Part shown: positions 7,267 to 14,201 of the stretch, in pieces
How the letters are laid out: every line of letters starts with the position of its first letter
Numbering within the stretch: the first letter of the stretch is position 1
NCBI GenBank assembly: GCA_008729055.1
Contig: SDUX01000097.1
Location: forward strand, 1 to 14,201
Length of the DNA: 14,201 nucleotides
Direction of reading: 5' to 3'
Source of the DNA: Pyropia haitanensis
Taxonomy: Eukaryota > Rhodophyta > Bangiophyceae > Bangiales > Bangiaceae
Notes under the pieces: model-generated
Told to the model about the DNA's origin: nothing
The model's input: only the letters and a program-made list of their open reading frames with translations
Database searches by the model: none
Translations under genes and position numbers: made by a program

Positions 7267-7356
7267 GGGGGCCGAGGGGCGCCGCCCGCAAAACAGGATG
7301 CGCAAACCAGGAAAAAAAAAAAAAAACCCGCCGACGCCAGCAGCAGCAACATTGCC
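7267..7356 (-). repeat. Poly-A (inverted) cassette 12 (near type B)
   Basis: A15 at 7312-7326, preceded on the + strand by GAGGGGCGCCGCCCGC and AAAACAGGATGCGC, followed by GACGCCAGCAGCAGCAAC. The far side reads ATTGCCGACAAACATCGAC, then AAACTTGCC, so it lacks the type A TCAGCAG segment but has an extra ACATCG. It is the first right-arm cassette, 976 bp from cassette 11 across the junction. Confidence 0.92.
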
Positions 7357-8235
7357 GACAAACATCGACAAACTTGCCGCCGTCGGTGGGGGGGCAGCGA
7401 CGCCAGCCGGCGACACCGCACGGCGACAACTTGCCGCCGTCGGGGGGGGCGGTGGTGCCGGCCGGCGACCACCGCCCGACGGCGACAATTTGCCCGCCGT
7501 CGGGGGGTAGGCGGTGGTGCACAGCCGGCGACCCCGCAACCGCGACAATCTTGCAGCCGTCCGGGGGGGTGGCGGTGGTGCCAGCCGGCGACCACGCCAC
7601 TGGCGACAACTTGCGCGGTCGGGGGCGGTGGCGTTGGTGCCGGCCGGCGGCCCACCGCCAACGGCGACAACTTGCCGCCGTCGGGGGGTGGCGGTGGTGC
7701 AGGCCGGCGGCCACCGCCAAACGGGATCAACTTGCCGCCGTCGGAGGGGTGCGGTGTGTGCCAGCCGGCGGCCACGCCAACGGCGACAATTGGCGCCGTC
7801 GGGGGAGGTGGTGCGGTGGTGCAGCCGGCGCCACCGCCAAAACTCGCGCGACAAACTTTGCCGCCGTCGGGGGGTGGCGGTTGGTGCCAGCCGGCGCCAC
7901 CGCCCACGGCGAGGACAACTTCCGGCCGTCGGCGGGGGTGCGGTTGTGCCGCCGGCGGCCACAACGCTCCACGGCGACAATTGTGCCGCCGTCGGGGGGT
8001 GGCGGTGGTGCCAGCCGGTCGGCCACCGCCAACGGCGACAACTTGCCGCCTCGGGGGGGTGGCGGTGGTGCCAACCGCGCGGCCACCGCCAACGGCGACA
8101 ACTTGCCGCCGTCGGGTGGTGGCGGTGGTGCCGGCCGGCGGCCACCGCCAACGGCGGACAACTTGCCGCCGTCCGGGGGGGTGGCGTTGGTGCCAGCCGG
8201 CGACCACGCCAACGGCGACAACTTGCCGCCGTCGG

Positions 8236-8337
8236 GAGGGTGGGCGGCGCGGAACAGCCGGCGACCACCGCCCACGGCGCAACTTGCGGCGCCGTCGGGG
8301 GGGAAGCAGCGCCGCCAGCGAGCGCAGCCGCCTCACG
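8236..8337 (-). repeat. i-ii dimer (right arm, copy 2)
   Basis: Type ii at 8236-8276 (GGCGGCGCGGAACAGCC) and type i at 8297-8337 (GAAGCAGCGCCGCCAGCGAG). Only small indels separate it from the left-arm reference read on the other strand. Confidence 0.82.
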
Positions 8338-8668
8338 GCGACAACTTCCGCCGTCGGGGTGGGTGGCGGTGGTGCCAGCGCGCGACCAAACGCCAACGGC
8401 AACGACTTGCCGCCGCTCGTGGGGGGTGGCGGTGGTGCCAGCCGCGCGTACCACCGCCAACGGCGACAACTTGCCGCCGTCGGGGGGGGGGCGGCGACGC
8501 CAGCGCGGCGACCACCGCCAACGGTCGACAACTGCCGCCGGTCGGGGGGTGGCGGTGGTGCCAGCCGGCAGGCCCCCGCCAACGGCGAACAACTTGCCGC
8601 CGTCGGGCGGTGCGGTCGGTGCCTAGCCGGCGACCCACCGCACACGGCATACGTACCTTGCCGCCGTC

Positions 8669-8757
8669 GGGGGGCGAGGGCGCCGCCGCAAACAGGTGCG
8701 CCAAACCAGGAACAAAAAAAAAAAAAAAAAACCGCGACGCCAGCAGCAGAACATGCC
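8669..8757 (-). repeat. Poly-A (inverted) cassette 13 (entry type B)
   Basis: The A tract at 8711-8731 contains one C at 8713, giving an A18 run. The left side is GGCGAGGGCGCCGCCGC and AAACAGGTGCGCC; the right side is GACGCCAGCAGCAGAACATG, then CCGACAACGGC (type B). It follows 1399 bp without a cassette. Confidence 0.91.
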
Positions 8758-9153
8758 GACAACGGCGAACAACTTGCCGCCGTCGGGGGCGCAGCGACGC
8801 CAGCCGGCGACCACCGCCTAACGTGGGACAACTTAGGCCCGCCGTTCGGGTGGGGTGGCGGGGTGCCGGCGCGACCACGCCCAACGGCGACAATTGCCGC
8901 CGTCGGGGGGGTGGCGGTGGTCAGCCGGCGACCACCCAACGGCGACCAAACTTTGCCCGCCGTCCGGGGGTGGTGGCGGTGGTGCCAGGTAGCCGGCGAC
9001 CAACCGCCCACGGCGACAACTTGCCGCGTCGGGGGGTCGGCCGGTGTGCCGGCCGGCGGCCACCGCCCAACGGCCGACACCTTGCGCCGTTCCGGGGGGT
9101 GGCGGTGGTGGTGCCGGTCGCGACACAACCGCCAACGGAACTTGACCGCCGTC

Positions 9154-9232
9154 GGGCGACGCCGCCCCGCAAACAGATGCGCCAACCAGGAAAAAAAAAA
9201 AAAACCGCCGACGCCAGCAGCAGCAACATGCC
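9154..9232 (-). repeat. Poly-A (inverted) cassette 14 (entry type B, short left side)
   Basis: A14 at 9191-9204. The left flank is shortened: GGGCGACGCCGCCCC replaces the usual GGGGCGAGGGGCGCC form. It is followed by GACGCCAGCAGCAGCAACAT and GCCGCCAACGGCGAC (type B). Confidence 0.91.
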
Positions 9233-9749
9233 GCCAACGGCGACAACTTTGCACGCCGTTCGGGGGGGGCAGCAACGCCAGCCGGCGACCACCGCCCGGC
9301 GACAATCTGCCGCCGTCGGGGAGTGGCGGTGGTGCCGGCCGAGCACCACCGCCCACGGCGACAACTTGCCGCCGTCGGGGGGTGGGCGGTGGTACCGGGC
9401 CGCGGCCACCGCCAACGGGCGACAATTTGCCGCTCGTCGGGAGGGCAGCGACGCCAGCCGGCGACCACCTGCCAACAGCGAAAAGTTGCCGCCGTCGGGG
9501 GGTGGCGGTGGTGCCAGCGCAGCGGCCCACCAGCCCACGGCGACAAGCTTGCCGCCGTCGAGGGGGGGCAGCGCCGCCAGCCGCGGCGTCCGCCGCCCAC
9601 GGCGACAACTTGGCCGCCGTCGGGAGGCGTGGCGTGGTGTCCTGGCCGGCGGAACCAACTCTGGCCACACGGCGACTAATTGCCGCCGTCGGGGGCGTGG
9701 CGTGTGTGCCAGCCGGCGGCCACCGCCAACGGCGACAACTTTGGCCGCC

Positions 9750-9880
9750 GTCGGGGGAAGGGGCGGTGGTGTGCCAGCCGGCGGCCACCGCCAACGGCGA
9801 CAACTTGCCGCCGTGCGGGAAGGGGCGGTGGTGCAGCCGGCGGCCCACCGCCAAACGGCGCAATTTGCCGCCGTCGGGGG
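9750..9880 (-). repeat. Two consecutive units with interrupted C-run (GGGAAGGGG), right arm
   Basis: GGGGGAAGGGGCGGTGG and GCGGGAAGGGGCGGTGG in adjacent units, the second and third units from cassette 15 in the satellite's own direction. All five units from cassette 15 in that direction match cassette 10's neighbours in their GTCGCC/GCCGCC pattern before the two diverge. Confidence 0.75.
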
Positions 9881-9937
9881 GCGTGGGGTGGGTGCTCGCC
9901 GGCGACCACCGCCAACGGCAACGACTTTGCCGCCGTC

Positions 9938-10032
9938 GGGGGGCGAGGGGCGCCGACCCGCAAACAGGATGCGCCAAATACCAGGAAAAAAAAAAAAAAA
10001 AGCCGCGCCGACTGCCAGCAGCAGCAACTGCC
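9938..10032 (-). repeat. Poly-A (inverted) cassette 15 (entry type B)
   Basis: A16 at 9986-10001, preceded by AAACAGGATGCGCC and AAATACCAGG (insertion in the usual AAACCAGG). Read in the satellite's own direction, its +1 unit carries the GGCAACGAC form and its +2 and +3 units carry GGGAAGGGG (interrupted C-runs), matching the order after cassette 10 in the left arm. Confidence 0.91.
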
Positions 10033-10429
10033 GGCCAACGGCGACAAACTTGCCGCCGTCGGGGGAGGTGGCGGTGGTGCCGGCTGCGGCCGACCACCGC
10101 CCACGGCGACAACTTGCCGCCGTCGGGGGGTGGGCCCGGTGGTAACCGACCGGCGGCCACACGCCTCGCCGAAAAGTTGCCGCCGTCTGGGGTGGCTGGT
10201 GGTGCCAGCCGGCCGGCCAACGCCAACGGCGGACAACTGCCTGCCGTCGGGGGGGTGGCGGTGGCTGCCGGCCGCGGCCACCGCCAACGGCGAAAAGTTG
10301 CCGCCGTCGGGGAAGGGGCGGTGGTGCCGGCCGGCGGCCGACCGCCACGGCGACAACTTGGCCGCCGTCGGGAGGGTGCGGTGGTTGCCAAGCCGCGACC
10401 ACGCGCCAACGCCAACGACTTGCGCCGTC

Positions 10430-10524
10430 GGGGGGGCGAGGGGCGCCGCCCGCGCAAACAGGATGCGCCAAACCAGGAAAAAAAAAAAAAAAAACGCGCG
10501 CGACGCCAGCAGCAGCAACATGCC
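10430..10524 (-). repeat. Poly-A (inverted) cassette 16 (entry type B)
   Basis: A17 at 10478-10494, preceded by GGCGAGGGGCGCCGCCCGCG, then AAACAGGATGCGCC and AAACCAGG, followed by GACGCCAGCAGCAGCAACAT. One interrupted C-run unit (GGGGAAGGGGCGG near 10309-10321) lies two units away in the satellite's own downstream direction. Confidence 0.92.
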
Positions 10525-10988
10525 GACAAGCGACAAACTTGCCGCCGTCGCGGGGGGTGGCGGTGGAGCCGGCCGGCGGCCAAACCGCCAACGGCGACAA
10601 CTGCCGCCGTCGTGGGGGTGGCGGTTGGTGCCAGCCGGCGACCACCGTCCCACGGCGGACCAACTTGCCGCCGTCGGGGGGTGGCTGGTGGTGCCAGCCG
10701 GCGCCACCGCCCACGGCCGACAACTTGCCGCCGTCGGGGTGTGGTCGGTGTGTGGTGCAGGCCGGGCGGTCCACCGCCAACGGGCAAAAAAGTTGCCGCC
10801 GTCAAGGTGGGTTGGCGTGGTGCCAGCGGCGGCGCCGCCCACGGCGACACCCACTTGCCGCCGTCGGGGGCGTGGGTGGGGTACGGCCGGCTGGCCACCG
10901 CCAACGGCGACAATTTGGCCGCCGTCGGGGGGGTGGGCGGTTGGTGCGGCACGGCGGCCCACGCCAACGGCAACGACTTGCCGCCGTC

Positions 10989-11088
10989 GGGGGCGAGGGG
11001 CGGGCACGCCCGCAAACAGGATGCGCCAAACCAGGAAAAAAAAAAAAAAAAACCGGCGCCGACCGCCAAAGCAGCAAGTCAACATGCC
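10989..11088 (-). repeat. Poly-A (inverted) cassette 17 (entry type B)
   Basis: A17 at 11036-11052. The left side carries an insertion (GGGCGGGCACGCCCGC for GGGCGCCGCCCGC). The CAG run is disturbed (GCCAAAGCAGCAAGTC), then AACATGCCGCC. The neighbouring unit has GGCAACGACTTGCC. It is followed by 1928 bp without a cassette, the longest such gap in the window. Confidence 0.9.
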
Positions 11089-11557
11089 GCCAACGGCGAC
11101 AACTTGCCGCGTCGCGGGGAGTGGCGGTTGGTGCCGGGCCGGCGACCACCGCCACGGCGACAAACATTGCCGCCCGTCGGGGGGGTGGCGGTGGTACCGA
11201 CCGGCGGCCACCGCCCATCGCCGAAAAGCTTGCCGCCGTCGGGTGGGTGGCGAGTGGTGGCCAGCGGCGGCCACCGCCAACGGCGACAACAACTTGCCGC
11301 CGTCGGGGGGTGGCGGTGCGGTTTGCCGGCCGCGCCCGCCAACGTGCGAAAAGTTTGCCCGCCGATTCGGGAAGTGGGCGCTTGTGCGGCCGCGCGGCCA
11401 CGCCAACGGCGAACAAACTTGCCGCCGTATCGGGGGGGGCAGCGACGCCAGCCGGCGACACCTGCCAACGGCGACAACTTGCTCGCCGGTCGGGGGGGTT
11501 GGCGCGTGGTGCCAGCCGGCGACCACGCGCCAACGGCCGACAAACTTGCCGCCGTCC

Positions 11558-11657
11558 GGGGGGCCGGCGCGGACATCCGGCGACCACCGCCCACTGGCCG
11601 ACAACTTGCGCCGTCGGGGGGAAGCAGCGCCGCCAGCGAGCGGCTAGCCGCCCACGG
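11558..11657 (-). repeat. i-ii dimer (right arm, copy 3)
   Basis: Type ii at 11558-11596 (GGCGCGGACATCCGG) and type i at 11616-11657 (GAAGCAGCGCCGCCAGCGAG). It is followed by a GAAAACTTGCC variant, at the right edge of the GAAAAG-bearing region. Confidence 0.82.
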
Positions 11658-11866
11658 CGAAAACTTGCCGGAGGATCGGGGGGTGGCGGTGGTGTCAGCG
11701 GCGACCACGCCACGGCGCAACTTGCCTCATCGTCGTCGTGGGTGGTTGGCTCTGGTTCGTGCCAAGCGGCGGCCACCGCCAACAGAGCGACAACTTGCCG
11801 CCGTCGGAGGGTGGCGGTGCCTGCAGCGGCGACCACCGCCCACGGGGACAACCTTGCCGCCGTCGG

Positions 11867-11968
11867 GGCGGGTGGCGGCGGCGGACAGCCGCGACATCCG
11901 CCCACGGCGACAATCTTTGCCGCCGTCGGGGGGGAAAGCAGCGCGCCAGCGAGCGGCAGTCCGCCCAC
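11867..11968 (-). repeat. i-ii dimer (right arm, copy 4)
   Basis: Type ii at 11867-11905 (GGCGGCGGCGGACAGCC) and type i at 11928-11968 (GAAAGCAGCGCGCCAGCGAG). It lies only about 310 bp from the previous dimer, the closest such pair in this arm apart from copies 5 and 6. Confidence 0.82.
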
Positions 11969-12916
11969 GGCGACAACTTAGCCGCCGCTCGGGGTGGTGG
12001 CGGTGATGCCAGCACCCGGCGACCCACCGCTCAACGGCGACAACTTGCGCGCCAGTCGGGGGGTGCAGCGACGCCAGCCGGCGACCACCTGCCAACGGGA
12101 CCAAACTTGCCCGCCGTCGGGCGGGGTGGCGGTTGGTGCCGGCCGGCGACCACCGCCCCACGGCGACAATTTGCCGCCGTCGGGGGGTTGGCGGTGTAGC
12201 CAGCGGTCGACCACCGCCAGATACGGCGACAACTTGCCGCCGTCGGGGGAGTGGCGGTGGGCAGCCGGCGAACCACCGCCCACGGCGACAAACTTGCCGC
12301 CCGTCGGGAGGTGGCGGTGGTGACGGCCGCGGCCAGCCGCCACGGCGACAACTTGCCGCCGTCGGTGGGGGGTGGCGTGGTGCAGCCGGCGACCCACCGC
12401 CAACGGCGACAAGCTTGCCGACCGTCGGGAGGGGGCGCCGACAGCGTGCGACGCACCTGCCCCACGGCGACAACTTGCCGCCGTCGGATGGGGGTGGCGG
12501 TGGTGCCAGCTGGCTGGCCCACCGCCAACGGCGACATTGCCGCCGTCCAGTGGGGTGGCGGTGGTGCCAGCCGGCGACCAACTGCAACGGCAACGACTGC
12601 CCCGTCGGGGGGTGGCGTGTGCCAGCCGTTGCGGCCACCGCCAACGGTCGAACAACTTGCCGCCGTCGGGGGGGGGCGGCGACGCCAGCCGAGCGACCAC
12701 GCCAACGGCGACCAACTTGCTCGCCGTTCGGGGGGAGTGGCGCGTTGTGCCAGCCGGCGGCCAACCGCCAACGGCGACAACTTGCCGGCCGTCGGGGGGG
12801 TGGCAGGTGGTGCCAGCCGGCACCACCGCGCAACGGCGACAACTTGCCGCCGTCGGGGCGGGGTGCGTGGTGCCAGCGGCTGGCCACCGCCAACGGCGCG
12901 ACTATGCCGCCCGTTC

Positions 12917-13008
12917 GGGGGGCGAGGGGCGCCGCCCGCAAACAGGTATTGCGCCAAACCAGGAAATAAATAAATAAAAAACCGCCGACGCAGCAGCAAG
13001 AACATGCC
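12917..13008 (-). repeat. Poly-A (inverted) cassette 18 (entry type A, TAAA-interrupted)
   Basis: The tract at 12964-12981 is not homopolymeric: AAATAAATAAATAAAAAA, three T at 4-bp intervals. The far side is GCAGCAAGAACATGCCAGAC, then AACGGTCAGCAGAGGCGG, CGCGGATCAGCC, the only type A entry in the right arm. Its interruption by T echoes the single A inside the cassette 8 tract. Confidence 0.92.
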
Positions 13009-13206
13009 AGACAACGGTCAGCAGAGGCGGCGCGGATCAGCCGGCGACCACCGCCAACGGCGACAACTTTGCCGCCGTCGGGGTGGTGTGGCTGGTGCTG
13101 CCAGGCGCGCTGGCCACCGCCCAACGGCGACAACTTGCCGCCGTCTGGGGGGGTGGCGGTGCCTGGCAGCCGGCGACCACCGCCCACGGCGACAACTTGC
13201 CGCCGT

Positions 13207-13311
13207 CGCGGGGTGGCGTGCGCGGACAGCCGGCGAGCCACCGACCCACGGCGACAACTTGCCGCCGTCGGGGGAAGCAAGCGCCGCTCATGCAGAGCGG
13301 CAGCCGCCCAC
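13207..13311 (-). repeat. i-ii dimer (right arm, copy 5)
   Basis: Type ii at 13207-13249 (GCGTGCGCGGACAGCCGG) and type i at 13269-13311, where the core is enlarged (GCGCCGCTCATGCAGAGCGG in place of GCGCCGCCAGCGAGCGG). Confidence 0.8.
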
Positions 13312-13518
13312 GGCGACAACTTGCCGCCGTCGGGGGTTGGTCGTGGGTGCCAGCCGGCGACCACCGACACGGCGACAACTTGCCGCCGTCGGGGGTGGGT
13401 GGCGTGGTGCCAGCCGGCGGCCAACCTGCCAACGGCTGACAACTTGCCGCCGTCGGAGGGTGGTGCGGTTGCTGCCCAGCACGGCGACCACCGCCCACGG
13501 CGACAACTTTGCCGCCGT

Positions 13519-13624
13519 CGGGGGGTGGCGGCGCGGACAGCCGGCGAACCATACGCGCCCACGGCGACAACTTTGCCGCCGTCGGGGGGGAAGCAGCGCC
13601 GCCAGCGAGCGGCAGTGCGCTGCC
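13519..13624 (-). repeat. i-ii dimer (right arm, copy 6)
   Basis: Type ii at 13519-13560 (GGCGGCGCGGACAGCCGG) and type i at 13583-13624 (AAGCAGCGCCGCCAGCGAGC). A lone type ii unit (GGCAGCGGACAGCCGG) is seen later at about 14086-14102 without a following type i. Confidence 0.82.
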
Positions 13625-14201
13625 ACGGCGACAACTTGCCGGCCGTCGGGGGGGTGCGGGCTGGTGCCAGCCGGCGACACCGCCAACGGCTGACAACTTG
13701 CCGGCCGTCGCGGGGGGGGTCAGCGACGCCCGCCGGCGACCACCGCCAACGGGGACAAACTTCCGCCGTCGGGGGGTGGCGGTGGTGCGCGGCCGGCGAC
13801 CACCTGCCGCAACGGCGACAAATTTGCCGCGTCGGGGGGAGTGGCGGTGGTGCCAGCCGGGCGACCACCGCCAACGGTCGACAAACTTGCCACCGTCGCG
13901 GGGGTGGCGGTGCGTGCCAGCCGGCGACCACCGCCCACGGCGACCAACTTGCCGCCGTCGGGGGGGTGGCGTGGTGCCGGCCGCGGCCACCGCCAACGGC
14001 GACAACTTGCCGCCGTGGGGGGTGGCGGTTGGTGCCGCCGCGCGACCACCGCCAACGGCGAGCAACTTGCCGCACTCGGGAAGGTGGCGGCAGCGGACAG
14101 CCGGCGACACACCGCCCACTGGCGACAACTTGCCGACCGTCGGGTGGAGGTGGCGGTGGTATGCCAGCCGGCGGCCACCGCCAACGGCGACAACTTGCCG
14201 C

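Larger units (their letters stand above)
9480..11669 (-). repeat. Region carrying the right-arm-only GAAAAG variant
   Basis: In this region seven units replace GACAACTTGCC with GAAAAGTTGCC or a close relative: 9480-9490, 10171-10181, 10292-10302, about 10785-10797, 11223-11233, 11348-11358 and 11659-11669. Two substitutions recur together, which random read error would not produce. I see no counterpart (GGCAACTTTTC) in the left arm. The change alters the loop and inner stem of hairpin 1. Confidence 0.72.
6771..14201 (-). repeat. Right arm of the same satellite array, inverted orientation
   Basis: The same unit appears as its reverse complement: GACAACTTGCCGCCGTC, then GGGGGGTGGCGGTGG, then TGCCAGCCGGCGACCACC, then GCCAACGGC. 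Seven cassettes are present, every one showing poly-A on the + strand, as expected for an inverted array. Single-base insertions and deletions are dense throughout, for example GACAAACTTTGCC for GACAACTTGCC and CCACGCC for CCACCGCC, and begin immediately after the junction. Variants restricted to this arm (GAAAAGTTGCC, and GGCAACGAC next to cassettes) show it is not just a noisy copy of the left arm. The array runs off the window at 14201. No non-repeat interval is visible. Confidence 0.95.

Noticed and set aside
6310..7356. Missed-adapter fold-back read with its turning point at 6760
   Set aside because: Cassettes 11 and 12 lie at different distances from the junction, and the first units on each side differ in variant type, so the right arm is not the complement of the adjacent left arm. 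A mis-join of two different segments remains open.
768..11069. Minus-strand open frame of over 3400 codons
   Set aside because: It crosses the array inversion, changes from one repeat peptide to an unrelated one as units shift frame, and overlaps equally long frames on both strands. Openness is explained by the lack of stop triplets in the unit.
2749..12006. Plus-strand open frame of about 3085 codons
   Set aside because: Same composition effect; low-complexity Pro/Arg/Gly/Ala sequence with no domain, and it runs through the cassettes and the junction.
1..14201. Telomeric, ribosomal spacer or known centromeric satellite identity
   Set aside because: No telomere-type hexamer or heptamer runs, no rRNA sequence, and I do not recognise the unit as a named satellite.

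Overview
The whole window is one GC-rich tandem satellite (minisatellite) array. I find no gene, tRNA, rRNA, CRISPR array or recognisable transposase. The basic unit is 59-60 bp; its 60-bp form counts to about 77% G+C with 9 CpGs. The unit is made of two adjoining hairpin-forming sequences followed by a run of 6-7 C. The array is punctuated 18 times by a cassette of about 80-100 bp that carries a 12-18 nt homopolymeric T (or A) tract. An organism cannot be named. Large satellite arrays with poly(dA:dT) cassettes fit a eukaryotic nuclear genome best, from a repetitive domain such as heterochromatin or a subtelomere, but nothing in the sequence proves this.

Layout: 1-6750 is the left arm, with units reading in the + direction and 11 poly-T cassettes. 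Positions 6743-6777 hold an orientation switch, where the unit is flipped exactly at its own quasi-palindromic first hairpin. 6771-14201 is the right arm, the same satellite reading on the - strand, with 7 poly-A cassettes. Polarity is perfectly consistent within each arm. Base quality is not uniform. Roughly 4060-6750 is very regular, while 1-4060 and everything right of the junction carry many single-base insertions and deletions. The regular block ends at the same place where the orientation flips, which raises a serious possibility of a mis-join or unpolished long-read sequence at 6750.

Within the array there is higher-order structure. A two-unit module (types i and ii) occurs nine times, always in the same order relative to arm polarity. 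C-run-interrupted (CCTT) units tend to sit one to three units downstream of a cassette. A GAAAAG variant occurs only in the right arm, at about 9480-11670. The two arms do not mirror each other in cassette spacing, cassette type or variants, so the right arm is not simply the left arm read back.

Very long open reading frames cross the window on both strands (up to more than 3000 codons), but they are a by-product of composition. The consensus unit has no TAA, TAG or TGA on either strand and no ATG, and 59/60-bp length alternation shifts frame repeatedly. I annotate no CDS.
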